Translations under genes and position numbers: made by a program
The notes under the pieces: model-generated
Told to the model about the DNA's origin: nothing
The model's database searches: none
What the model saw: the letters and a program-made list of their open reading frames with translations, nothing else
DNA from: Streblospio benedicti
Taxonomy: Eukaryota; Annelida; Polychaeta; Spionida; Spionidae
Direction: 5' to 3'
Assembly: GCA_019095985.1 (NCBI GenBank)
Contig: CM032660.1
Coordinates: 32,585,043-32,649,042 of the forward strand
Length of the DNA: 64,000 nucleotides
Shown: piece by piece, positions 1 to 14,000 of the stretch
Layout: every line of letters begins with the position of its first letter
How positions within the stretch are numbered: position 1 is the stretch's first letter

Positions 1-1593
1 GACACCATAAACCGCATTTCCACATATCATCATCATAGCACAATTGCAAAACGCTTGGTAATTTGTTATAATGATAAACTATGCATTTACACCGAGCCGG
101 ACCTGATGCAAACAAATCTGTGCATAAACGTATAAATCTCACAACGATATGATTACCAACCACATTTTTGTGAGTGGATTCTATGTCATTGTGACCATAA
201 TCACATTCTCGCCTACAAAGAACTTACTTTCCATTCAACACGAAATGAAATTGTTTGCTAATGTAGCATAAACGTAATTACTTAGCTCATCACAGAAAAA
301 AACGGGCGATAATGGAATAAGTTTGGCGAAAGAAGAACACGTGCATATTGTTTGGTCATTTTTGTGGTTCTCTTGTGGCCTATTGTTGATTCACAGAGAG
401 TATTTCTTATTTAGCTACCTAATACAATGTTTCTTGGGTTATGTACAGCAAAACCTCTACTTAACTACAACGACGTCGCATCTAGTATATACTGCAACCC
501 TTCTTGTAGTAATAGGTCTTCTTAAAGAGACCACAGCGAATCCCACTTAAGAGATGACTTCTTTATTGAGCTCACTTAAAGGAAGTCCTCCGCGGGATCT
601 CAATAAAGACATTTCACCGCATATGCTCCAATTCATTACAACGTGTTTTTTTCTGTATGTTCCATACTCCTATATACCCACCTGCTGGTAGGATGGCTAG
701 AGACGAAATGTGGTTTTACCTATGGTAATACAGCATAATAATACATGTAATACAATAATATAACTCTTAAATGCAACTACTATAATGAAGAATTCGCCCT
801 AATTTTGTAAATGCAAAAAAGTGATAGGTCACAGATTTATCATATAGAATGCATTCCTCGCAATATGTTTATACAATATTAGAGATTTCAACCGATTGCA
901 GGACTTATGCTTAATGTGTAAATATAAACCACACTAAACGGCAATTAATTAGACAAAGCATTAGCACACTTCTAATTAGTGAGCTTATTAGGAGACCTAT
1001 TCTTGCATTCAGACTATATGAATAGCACCGTCTTAGCGCGTGAATGGCTTTACTGAGTGAGCTGTTATGCTCATTAAATAAATACTTCCTTCGCTGCTCA
1101 GATGTGCCAAACAACGACAAACAGTAAAACACGCGTAATATGGTAGAGTGGCACTTTACGTGGAATATTTTTTGTGTGTGCTATAAACTTAATAGGTGTC
1201 ATTGCTTACAACACGGACGGTTTTGAAAAGTATTCCACATCATGTGGGCTGAATCAACGTTACACGTTTTAATTGAAATGCATATTGCGTTTTCCCCTTA
1301 CACCATGACAAACATTAAAAATATTAGTTAAGCTGCTACAATTACATTTTAGTAGGTATTTGTACCATTGACTGTATCCTGGGCCAGTTATGACGGCCAT
1401 CTTCTTCTTTTGTTCAGTCTATAAATAACCATACAAACATGGTGGTGACCTTTGAAAACCACAGCAATAATCATCAAACGCATATTCTTCCCCTTTGTGA
1501 CAGATACACAAAGACACCGCACACAACTGTGCAGTGCAGTGTGCCGTTTATTCTTCTCTGACTCTATATTCTCATACCTCATTAGTTTTTATA

Positions 1594-1622
1594 CATGTCC
1601 ATACATGTCCATACATGTCCAT
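1594..1622 (+). repeat. Three tandem copies of a 10-mer
   Basis: The 10-mer catgtccata is repeated about three times (atacatgtccatacatgtcc). The unit includes the palindrome ACATGT. Confidence 0.85.
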
Positions 1623-2263
1623 TTAGACCACATGCAATTGACATTGAAAGCTTACCACTGCCTACAATTGAAAGAAAACAACCGGCTTGCGACATACTCA
1701 AAGAAATCTGATGGGCATGTCAATTGACTTGTCAAAATTTAAAGAAAATTTAGCATGCTTGTCTTCTCGACATAATATGGCTGTATCTAAGCACGCCTGT
1801 AGTGTTGATAATGTATATTATTTTGTACATGCTTCTTATTATTTAGTTTTTATTGCTGTCTGCATTTGAATGTGTGTATTCATACTTATGTAAAATTGCA
1901 TCTCTCCATTAACACCCCCCCCCCCATTTTACATAGACAATGTTAACTCCAAATGCTCAAGAGGAAGCCAGCTTTGTCTTTTCGGGATGTAACGTGGGTG
2001 ATCTGATCTCAAATTCTGAGCTAACTGGCTTGTTTGGGAGAGTCTGAAGGGAATGGCACACTTCGGGTCGCTTTTGTCTTAAAAATGTTATCCCCTTTCC
2101 TGAGAAGTGATTAAAATGACAAATTAATCTGGCGCCTTCTGTAGCATCTGGACCTACCATCGTCTACCTGAAATCGGAGTGTGCGTGTAAAGAATAGCCT
2201 ACCAATTAGCATATTATAGAGGTTGTCAGACGCACTGACATCAAAATCGAATCGTGATAGGTC

Positions 2264-2480
2264 GTAAACTAAGCAAGGCCATCACATGTCTCCACGCATG
2301 CCAATACACACCGAGAAGACCCTGTCTATGCCGGCAGAGTCTGCACGCGCATGTCGAGCCTCGCCCTCCAAGCTGTACAGCAGCTAAACACCCCGAGCAA
2401 CCGGACCATGTTAAGTGCAATTTCCTGCAGACGTCGACGCCGGAAGTGTCGTCTGATACAGACGCAGACGCCGCCGGTTA
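2264..2480 (+). other. GC-richer island upstream of the channel
   Basis: Markedly richer in G+C and CpG than its surroundings (tgccggcagagtctgcacgc; gacgtcgacgccgg). It could be part of a promoter, a leader exon or an unrelated exon on either strand. No frame could be tied to a known protein or to exon 1. Confidence 0.25.
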
Positions 2481-4800
2481 ATGTGGTATGAGGCATTTCA
2501 CAGCTGGTTGTTTGCGGCTGCCTATTTTTGTAGTTTGTATTTTTGTGTTTTGTATGTTTGCTTTGTTTGGGGCATTCTACCCTTCCATTGTGTGTTATTG
2601 ACTTTTGTTTTGTGTCTGTTTTGCTAGCGTGGTCTAGTTTGAGCATTGTTGTTTTTGTTTTCTGATTACATCGTATGGATATTGTTCTTGTTTTTTGCTA
2701 TGGAAACATCTTCATTGAAGAGATGGATGCTCAAAAAGACATGATTACGAATCAGCCATGCATGACCCCCTAATGGCACATGTATGTCACGTAAATATAT
2801 GTATCTCAAATTTGATCTTACTCAGATAATTCATATCATCCTAGAATTATTATTGATGCTACTCTCACGCTCAAATGAAACCCATGAAAACATCTACTTT
2901 TTACAAATAAAAAATGGGGGAAAGTCCTGTGAGCAGAATCACTTGTTTACGGCCGTCGTGCGGACCATCTTTGATTAGCCGCAGCCTTCAGAAGGCAGTC
3001 AGCGGGAAAAACGCTAATGAGACGGCAGCCGAATGTCCGCTTGACGGGAGAAGTGTTAAAAGCAGTTCTCTGGAAACTTTGTATTTTAATCAATTATATG
3101 AATGCGATTGAAGAGCTTCATGAATTCAGAAAGTGGACAATTAATTAATTATATTCACTTTTATAAGCACAGTAGTAAATGAAACAAAGCAAGGACTTTT
3201 GGGATTGCTTTGTTGACATGCAGATATCGAGTATTAAGGATGTAGAACCTTAAATTAAGATCACCTTTCTATTGAGACCATCTCTATCATAAGAATATTC
3301 TTGTTGTCCCATGGCTTCCAGAAGGATACCATCTCTACTTGAGACAGCCTCAGCTCAGGGCAGATGCTGTTGTTTCTAATGGAATGAAATTAGAAGTTCA
3401 TTGAAATGTTGCATTTCAGTCTATAAAAATATATTTTTAATTTGATACTACGTTGAAATTATGTCTTGCTTGTTTTGAGAAAATAAACGAGTGAATAAGT
3501 GAAAATGGTGACAAGCAGCACAAGGAGGCTGCTGCCAACGTTTATTTAAGAAAAAGTGATACAATTGTAAAATAAGTAAATATGATACTACACATACCAA
3601 AACACTTAATTAAGCTTACTCTAACAATCAAAATAAAAAGAAACATTCATACACTACAATGACTATAAACCTAAAAATGTACACTAAGAAGTTGGAGAAA
3701 TAATTACTAACACCGTAGAAGCAAGTATCGAAACTTAATGTACTAACTTATTAGCACAACCAAAAATTTTTAAGGGTGGAGGTGGGGAAGTGGAAGGGAA
3801 AGATTTGACTAAAAACACCAACAAATGGGGCAAGTTACACAACATGCACAATGGCGGATGATGTGCATTTAGATGAATCTATAGAAACGTATTGAATTCC
3901 TAGACGACCGTTTAGTCGTAGTAAACTACGGGATATACAATAATAAATAAAAGATGCGACATAACAGGGTTAACAACCACAAATAGGTCACAAACCACCA
4001 AATGTAAACTGCACTTTGTACAAATTAAAAAGTAATTTTTGTACACAAAAATTCGGATTACTTTGACCAAATTGCCAAAATGTCATCATCTAAAAAGAAG
4101 AATATTTGAAAGCTTGAAATACATGTGAGCATCAACCAAAGAGTCTAGAAATAGCGATATGAAGATATGAATAATCTAGACGAACAGTAAGACGCCGACT
4201 GTATAGTAAGGGTGTTTCTGTAGGCGGGTTGGCAGAATATAATCATCAAATATGAGAGGACCTGCTACAGCTCAAATCATAAATCTAGCAAACAGGGCTC
4301 GCAGAATGCTCATGAAAAGAATGCTAAGAGCTTTTTTTCTAATTAGACATGTGATTGAAACATGAAAAATTGAAATGACAAGAAAGAATGTGTTATTAAA
4401 CTCATAGTGGGATTTAGGCTAGAAGATCATGACAATCCCGCGTAAGTAGGGAGCAGTATGCTTGATATTACAGCAGCATTCGTGTTGAAACTCGTCGTTT
4501 TTGCCTTTGGATGTGCAACGCACTTGAAAATCACCAACTGGAGAAATCATATTTAGTATAATATGGAGTACAGACTCGCCATAAGTACAATTATAACCTC
4601 TCTATAGGCCCACTGACGGATGAGCATTCAATACAGAAGTGGTCTTATTTTATGGGGTTTCAATGTGTCTTTTTAGTTGATTTTGCGACGGAACAAGAGC
4701 ATGCCTTTTCATTGTAGAGATGTACTATTTATGGAAGTGGATGTTATAAATATGCTGTAATTCAACTTATCCGCTAATAATGCCAATATCCTTATTGCAG

Positions 4801-5032
4801 GTTCAACAGGAGCCATGACAGACCACCACGACTCATAAACTGACAGCCAGCACGACAAAGACAGCGACAGAGATGACATCAGCGACAGGCTACGACAACC
4901 ACAGTCTGCTAGAAGATGTAATTCCCACGGTGACCATAGCCTCGGACACCCCACTGCCCGCCAGCTCTGGACACATGAGGGACAGCCCCACCGCATACGA
5001 AATGACCGACATCTCGCACATGACCCACACAG
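4801..5032 (+). CDS. CNG channel exon 1: 5' leader end and start codon
   Basis: The acceptor (cttattgcag) ends at 4800 and the donor gtcagt starts at 5033. Coding begins at ATG 4873 (MTSATGYDNHSLLEDV...), with an in-frame TGA upstream at 4816, so this Met is the likely start. It encodes 53 residues plus one base (phase 1), Ser/Thr/Met-rich and probably disordered. Because an acceptor precedes it, at least one non-coding leader exon lies further upstream. A 7-codon upstream ORF (4815-4838) precedes the start. Confidence 0.8.
4815..4838 (+). promoter_or_regulatory. Short upstream ORF in the channel leader
   Basis: ATG at 4815 opens a 7-codon ORF (MTDHHDS) ending in TAA at 4836-4838, 34 bases before the main ATG at 4873. 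It lies in the same exon and another frame. Such uORFs often lower or condition translation. Function here is inferred only from position. Confidence 0.4.
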
Positions 5033-8000
5033 GTCAGTAAGTGACCACTTTCTCATACCTTTTACTTTTACTATTTTCTCTGCCAAAATTAGATTTTACA
5101 TGCTATGTTTCAAGTAGTTCTAGTAGTTTTAGTAAACATCCATATTCATTGATGAAACTTAGTGCACAAAATGGGGGTTTTCTAATTATATTATAAAGAT
5201 TCAGATAATGGCCAAATTAGCGTTAGGGCAACAAGTTTCTCCCATTTTATAACGTTTCTCTTTATGTGTACCAATCTCGATGGCATAACGTGGCATAACG
5301 TTTGTTGATGTTCAGCAAACATTAAAACCAGCAGATTGATAAGTAAAATGTCTATGTTGAATATAAGATCATTGCGGGCGTGCTATATAATAGGACATAA
5401 AACTTTCCCGATAATGCACTATTTATCTACTTGTAGATGTTTATTTCAATTTCGATTTGATATTCATTTTCATCCTGTAAAAGTAGCGATGGGAGGGACA
5501 TTTTCTATATTGAATTATATATGATGACATACATTTTATATTGAACCAATCTTGTTTGTGTAAAAAAATAGAAGCCTTTGTTGTGCTGATTTTTGGTTAA
5601 AATTAGAGCAGATATATTAACATTGGACGTGTAGCAGACTTTTACTAAACATGGGTACAGGCCGTGGTTCTACAAATGGCTTGTTGCAAAATAGATTTAA
5701 TTTCTACATTCAATTACTTTTTTGTGCGTGTGTGAATAGGTGCTTTCGTGAAATTAGACCACTTAACTATTGTCAACAATTAGTACCAGTATGCCCCATA
5801 TGCTGTTATTACATGTGACATGTCTACGAGGTACATTGCATAGCAATATAAACATTTCAATCTTTTGCATAGCAAAAATCAATATAACTAATGTTTTAGT
5901 GTAATATCAACATTAAAGATTCCACTCATCAAGCCAAAAGTAGACTCTACACTAAAATGACTTTTCACAAAGGCCTAGACAAACACGCACTATACGTACT
6001 CGCGTGTACACCCTTGCTAGTTCCCCGGCCATCTTGAAACCAAGAAGATGCCAATAGCCAATGTAACATTTTCTGAATGGAACCAAATAAGCAGAAGCGT
6101 AACACCGTCGATAACCATCAATTAGTCAATAGCATATGAGAGTTTGATCCGTACAACTCAGGTGCATTTCAATATTATTGTGCACAGGGCAATCATCACG
6201 TTGACGGCAGTGACATACTGCTAGATACGTGGACGATATTGAGTGAGATAACAGACGGCAGTCCGTGCATAGAGACACCAGCTGTGCAGTGTGCAAGATG
6301 CGACATTAGTTTACATCAAAACATGTATTGAATGTTGACATGACAGTTGTAAGTGTCTTTCTATTCTTTTGTATCCTCTGCATGGACTCGTTCTGATGAC
6401 TGGTAATATTGTGGTATCGTGTGGTATTATGCTATAGTTGGTGCCCCTGTCTTATAATTGATTGGGTATCGGTAGTCGCTAAGAACATAGAGGACCTGTT
6501 ACCGTAGATCATCATTGATATATATTAGCTAGCCTGACCAGCACTGGTAGTCACCACTAGAGTTCATGCATTGTATCATGGTATAAACGCTCACCCAGCA
6601 AAACTAGGGGCACATCACTTTAGTTCTTTACCCTGCCATATACATGATATTGCCACAGAACTGGGGTGTAAACACTACGATCTCGATAAATGCCTTGGCC
6701 AGTCGTACATTCATTGTCACAAGCTTTTTCGCTCTTGTTTCTTTTTTCTCACAATCACCAACAATAAGCAGCAAACATAAAATTGACTATTACAGCACTC
6801 TTTTGACTGGGTGGGCTAATGTTATAATTAACGTGTAATCTGATAGTGTACTATGTCTGTTTATCATGTTGCATCATATGTAAGTGCCTTTATTTGCATT
6901 TAATATGCTGTGGTCGTCGTTGTCTTGCCTAATATAACGAGTAGTGTATGTAGGAGGCACTGGGGTGATAAGGCACATTACAGCATGCCTTCTAGGATGA
7001 TAAGCCTAATACTGAAGACGACAGTCTTCCTTTTTAAATATACAAGGGTATACCAATTATTAGATACATTATGCCAATACTGTCAACTCGAAAGAGTTGT
7101 GGAACGTATATTATCACAGACAAGCACTATCCTTGAATTAACTATTTGAATATAACAATGAGTTATGACAATATTGCTTATATTTCCACAGCCATGGACA
7201 TAACCGCCACGTATTCAACATAATTTAACTTTCAAACTACCATTCAGAGTAGATCCGTTTACAACACTCGGACTTCAATTCAAGAGAATACGGTATGACT
7301 TGCAATATACAGTGTGTAAAAATACGAGTGCGTTCATCACTACAATTCAATGGTTGTCGCTTTGTAAATAGTTGCCATGTTAAATTTCTTTGCGACCGGA
7401 ATAATTTAAATATAGTTGGAAGACTGTCGAGGAGAACCATTAACCTCTAGTTATACCTCGATTTAATAAGATCACACCATCAGCATTTTTGGCAGCACGT
7501 GTCACTTCCGATTGCACCACTCAGCGCCATGTCCAGAGTGTGGGTCACTACCGGCCATAATTCTGTTTATCAATTTGATCATGTCCAAGACTAACATCCT
7601 TATAGGGCCCTTGGCCACAGCTTGATCCCCACCCCCACCCTTCACGGGTATACGGGGTGGATCCCCCAGTGTATACGGGGTGGATCCCCCACTGTCATGT
7701 CTTGTAGGAAAGGCGCTGTCCAAACGCCAAATCAAGTCAGCCGTAAGACAACACGTCAAAGTGTCCTCTCCATACAATTAGCAGATTGCCCAACAAGCAC
7801 AGAACATGTGGTCGGCATTCAGCAAATTACATATACTAACGGTACCAGTCAGCCATACGCGAATTTTGAAGAGTTCTTAGCGTAATTGGAGACAAGAAAT
7901 ACTGGACAACCTTTGTCCCGTCTCAAACAACCAAATGGCTATTCACTGGCAAATTCAGGTTTCGGCCAAGGGAGGCAAGCGATTGATTTAATTGGTTTTG

Positions 8001-11000
8001 CACGTACAAAGACTCGCGGACAAGCATAAAAAACTACAGTAGCATGCTGGTGCCAGTTTCCACTATCGGACTGTAGCATATTTTTGTGTTTCCAATCAAT
8101 AATCTGTCTCATCTAATCACTTTACACGGTACATCAGTGGTCGCCCGAGCGTCCGGGGACGTCACAATGATTGCATGGTCAAGGCCACGTCATTCGTGCA
8201 AGTGTTGTAGATTTTAGGAAGTATGTTGTAGCTATGCCCCATACAATAGTCTTTGTGTAATACAAGATAATGTGTAGAATTGGATTGTATGACATGGGTG
8301 CTACGTGTAGGTAAAGGATGTTGTGGGCATACTATATGGCATGTCCAAGGTCAGCATAAAATCACCAATACCGTAAAATGTAAAATGGGCTTATGCAAAT
8401 GCAGCAGCGTTGTGTGAATATGAAAAAAAATGATAGGGAGCAATAATAGAACTGCTTGAGGACATGATGGTCATCCACCACATCTATCACTTGTACTGAT
8501 CGCGTACTTTAACTTCTAGCCAATCCACACACCAAACACCATCAGCCTATTACAAACACTGTTGGAATATGCCGCTGGTCACTAAATATCATACCTCAGA
8601 GATGCTTGATTGCTGATACAACGCAGATATTAAAGTACAGGCTGTCATGATCATATGGGGATATTAAATAGGCTGTGAATGGAGCAAGGTCTTGCAAGGT
8701 AAGGGTTAGGATAGAATGTGTGTATCTGTTGTGGGACAGATGAAATAATATGACATTGGCCTTTGTATTATATATTCACGTAGTAGAGTGGAATCCAATT
8801 TGAGACCCATGCATTAGTTTCATAATGATGGAAGAAGATGAAGAGTATTTAGGTTCTTATTTTCATTATTTATCTATGTGTTTATTGGAGAAACGAAGGG
8901 CATGTATAATTATGTCATAAGCAATAGCTATACAAAGAGTATGGGATAAAACTTAAAATACTTCAGCAGTGTAATGGCGTGTTCTTGGATTTCAGCACCC
9001 ACCAAGTTTTTAAGTTGTAACAGTCGCAATTGCAAACTTGCATGCTTGCAGGACGTAAGTGTTTCACAGTTTTCTGTAACTCAAACATAATATTTTCTAG
9101 CATTTGTTTTTTAGTTTCACTTCTCGTTTTAGTTAGTTTTTTTTCTAAACGAAGAAGGGGACTAAATGATTAATTTCGCCTTTGTGTTTCAGTTATTTGG
9201 GTATATTGTACATATACATGTACATGTATGTCCATCAACACTTTACATGGTGGGTCTATACTAGCCACCAGACCGGTAACTACATGTACACGTATTACAT
9301 ATGCAGTTTGATCAGAACTATGAACAACTGCAACCAGTTAGTGATGAAATTTCACACCACCCACCACTAGCCGGGAAGAGGATTCGAAGTGACGGTTTTT
9401 TTCTGGTTACGAAAGCAGCTCCGAATCTGTTCACTAACAACAGTAAGTGTGGCCACAACCTTACAATTGACGGGTGCCAAATTGGTAGATTGAATTAATG
9501 TAGCCGGTCGCTTGGAGGTCATTTCACATTTGATTATTATATTAGTGGACATCGGGAAGTCAGTCTCTATTGGATTTCGAGGATGGTAATTTTCAATTAA
9601 TTCGTACGGTACAAGTAGGATACAGGGATACATAATTATATAGTTCAAGCTGCTCTTTGAACTCTGTTTCACATCATCAATCAATCGGTCGATCAATCAA
9701 TCATTCAATCAATCAATCAATCAACTATCAAACTAACAAAACAATCAACCATCAAGCAATGAAATATATTAACACTTTAATAAAAGTGCAATTTTCTAGT
9801 GTGGTAAATCAATCAATCATCATGCTTTGTTTTATTTTTTTATTAATCCAGTTTTTATATAATTAGATTAATTAGTAAGCCGTTTAGATATGCAAATAGA
9901 CGCTATGACGTCACATTTGAACTCATGACCTATTGTTCATTAAAAGATGCACAATTAACATGCGCCCATGGCATGCGCATGGCTGCTACCGGCAAAAACA
10001 CTTTGAAGATGATCATTTTTTTGTTAAATAACACGACTAATTCTAAAGCTAGACACAGATGGTATACACCAATGGAATCCTTGTTGAAATCTTCTTCCGA
10101 TACGTATATTGGATGCGGCAGTTCGACCGAACAATAGCATTTATTTTATCATCTCTCCACATGACTTTTGTTCATTTTTCTGTCACTCCGGCATGCACGC
10201 AACACCGGCCATGTTGTTTTGACAAAAATCGAGGGTCATTTTAAAAATCATTCGTATCACAACTTTTAACCCTTTTCACAACTTATTCAAGAGAGACATA
10301 TAGTAGACCATACATCATCCATATTTTGTGCTAAAGATTGCATACACGCAGTATTCTTTTTTCATGTTTTTAGCTATTCCCAAGCGAACAAACAACTCGT
10401 CCACCTTTCTGTCTATCTATACTATAGGTGTCTTTACAAACTGTCTCGCATGTGGTCACTTTGGCTCGTAGTAACAAGATTTATCAGTCTTTTGCATGTA
10501 TTTTCAGTCGATATCGACCTCCAGAACTGCCTTGTAAAAATATGTTGTATAAGGACTGTCTCATCTTGCCACAGCAAGGCATTATCTATCTTCATTTCTC
10601 TCGGTTGCTCTTCGTTCTCCTTGATAGAATGAGAGCGAGAGACCACCTTTTCAGATGAAAGATGGGACTGTCTATACTGCTACGGATTCCGTATATGGAC
10701 TAGTTTTGACCCACTTCAAATATGTTCATGAATATAGCACACCTGCTACTTCTAGGAAAAAGCTATTGATTTTATTAAACTACTAAGAAAAGCTCAAAAA
10801 TCAATGAACATCAAAGAGATCGCACAGAACAGGGTGCGTATCAGTCATACGGCCGACGTAACTGTAGTGCAGAAGTCCGACCATAGGCACCGTGCAGACA
10901 TGTAAACAAAGGGGCGGAGCTTGTGACGTCATGGTGTATTTGCATACTTAATTAATATGTTAATTATAAAAGTTCCAGTGATTATTAAATTACTAGATTT

Positions 11001-14000
11001 AAGGATGCCAGAGCATTGTATATGTGGAGTAATTCTACAAAATTTCAAGACATTTGGTCGAGACGTTTGAAAGTTATAGGGATACATGTCCCAGTTAAAC
11101 ATAAGACAATTTGGCTGGCCGTTCACGCCTGAGCGTCATACATACGCATCCGGTCAAAAAGTCAAAGATGGCGGTAATTGCAGTCATTTTTCAAGATAAA
11201 TGGTCTGTATATTTTAACATATCATGTGTAGGTCGTGTTTTGATAGTGATAAAGAATGAGAAATATCTTCCCAACAATACTCAATTTATTTGAATATGCA
11301 GTTCACTGACACAAATAATTTATGAGCCGGGATTCCATTCTGGTACCCGATTTGACTAGCTAATTGCCCTTAATAATTGTTAAAAAGATGTCGTGGAACA
11401 TATGCCACCGACTGTTACCCAGTATATCAATATATCAAACAACCATATACATAAACTAGCTGACATAAACCACAACAACCAGCCAATGAGTCATTCCTAT
11501 GCTAAGTCAAAGGCGGGAATAAAAATAAAAAAATAGCTGAATTTTCAAGAAACAATAAATTGTTTTAGCCATAAATCCGTCAGCGTGCACACCAAGTGGC
11601 AGTTGTAAATGAGCTCAATTAATCGCTCCTTGATGAGTGTTTGATGTGGCTAATGGTCACCCAGTTGCCCAACTGTTGCCTAGCGACTACCCTCTCGTGG
11701 TCATTGGAATGTTCGAGGGATGACCACTTGGCCATGATGGTCTAGTTCTGTGATTGTGGTTTCATAAGTTTCATAGTGCCATGTCACCTGGATGGCCTAC
11801 TTGTTGGGCGGTTTATATTCTACTATTGACATTATGCTTAAGTGCATGGGTGTAACCCAATAACCATATAAAAATAGCAATTGGTAAATGTACTTGTACG
11901 CACACCACAACATTTTATTAATCTTTAGGTTATGGCAATCAGTGTGTACTTGTACGAGAATCTGTTTTCTCAACTTACATGAAAACAAAACCTCAAAATC
12001 ATATTTCAATCTCTGCAAAGTACGTTCTTACATAGTCCAACATTATTAAATCTTAACTTGCAAGGGAGTGGAATTGCAAGGCTGGGGCCCGCTTAACAAT
12101 ATCTCCTCATCAAATTGTCTCATTCAATTCATACTGAGGGCGCCCTTCTATCAAGGTCCATATAACTTTGGTTAACATGAGGCGCTTGCGCGGCTTTTGT
12201 AAGCTTTTCTTTGATGCCATTAGCCACGCTTTTAAACTAACTTACTTCTGCAGAAATCGCGTTTGTGGATTTGCAGACGATTTTTGAGAGGCGCATTATG
12301 ACATGTTTCTGCATTTCCTGGAAAATAGGCCGCTTCTCTGTGAAATATGTATTTATAAACGCTATACAGTTTTACAGTGATTGCAAATTGGACTAAAGCC
12401 CGTCTAGGTAAATTGTATATATCCAAATGCAGCGGTCTAAGTTATTTAAACGTATATTCAACCCTCCAATGAAAATCTTAATGCCGGAAAAACTTTATTA
12501 TTGCTGAATTTAGACAGTATCCCCCATCGCTTTAAATTTCAACAATGTATTCTTTGCATTCGCTTAAACTTCTAGGATATAAGACAAATATTAAAAAAAC
12601 ATAAATCTGGCATGACTGTGTCCATTAGTCCTCCCCTTATTGCCCTCATTTCAAGTATATCCGACTTTACATGGTTCACCCCACTGGCATATTGTAAACC
12701 AGTGTATCTGATCTTGTAACTCATAAGAAAAAACACTGCGGGGTGTTTGAGATATGACCGAGCTGAGTTTTTGATGGCTAAAGCAGCCGGAAATAATTGG
12801 ACTTCCAGAACTACGGGCCCCTGGATGCATGTGTGCACTTACTGCATTGAGATCAACGCTGTGACATTTAGAGTTTGATACTTTTAAGCTAGGGGCACAA
12901 CCGACCACACGGACATCTTGGAAGTACGGTATTCAGGGGGCACGTCCCCCTTTTCCCATCAAAATATTTCATTCTATCATTCCGTGCAAAAATCACCGCC
13001 AATAACCCACGCTGATTGGTCAATCTCCGTGCTCAATTTTGCGATGGAAAACACGCTCCCCCAAAAAACCACAGCGTTAGTCTAAACTCCTCACAATATC
13101 AATACAGCCGCTGACGTAGTAAGGCGTGTTTCGTTGTTGCCGAGAGCAACAGTTTAGACTAACGCCGCCGCGCGCTCAAAACTGTAGGAATTGACGTCTC
13201 CGCGCGCTCAAAACAAACGAAATTGACTTGAATGTTGAATGTTATAATATGATTTATTTTAAAATAAAATGGATTTTAGTCATGATAGAATGGTGATTGA
13301 CCACTCGATTGTCGTGTCAATCGCAAAATTGAGCACGCTGACGTCTGATTTACCCTCACTTCGTTCCTCAATTTTGCGATTGACACTCCAATCTCTGGGT
13401 CAATTCCTACATTTTCATAGGGTTTTTACACATCCGCCATCGATCGCGCACACGAAACCCATAAAATCCCTCAATTGCCCCCCATGCCTTTTTTTAAGAA
13501 AAATGGATCTGCCATTGTCTACAGCAGGTAATGACGTAATGACTAAAGAACAGTGTCCGTACAGCCTATCTTTGGCCAGGACACTGCTGAATAGGCCGTA
13601 TTAGGCTTTCTCTGCTGTACCCGTACTGTTTATAACGTAACTTAGCCACAGAACTTATATTACGTGAGACGTGAAACAGCCGTGCGGCAGCTTTAGTGGT
13701 GGATGCAAAATGTTGAAAGATGCAAATTCGTTTGTGAGCTATGCATAAGTACGATCAACTACAATTGTTGACGAGGATGAGGTATGTCAGCATGAGCGCG
13801 CAATACTGTACACGTTCTGTGAATAATGTATATACCCACATTATAATTAGAGCTTGCGTGCTCACAAAACATATATCATCATAAAGAATCATAAAAATCG
13901 GCACTTTGCGGTGTAAAATACCTGCTCTGTGTTGTAGCTTCAGGATGAGTCCGTGCAAAATATGGCCGATATTGTGAAATTTATGAGCGGCTAGAGTTGG

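Larger units (their letters stand above)
1..4800. other. Upstream flank or leader intron, no gene seen
   Basis: AT-rich sequence with only chance-length ORFs. It should contain, or lie inside, the intron before the exon at 4801, since that exon starts with an acceptor. Apart from the GC island and the 10-mer array, nothing is supported. Confidence 0.6.

Noticed and set aside
4709-5086. 125-residue minus-strand ORF
   Set aside because: Antisense of channel exon 1; composition is a shadow of the real frame.
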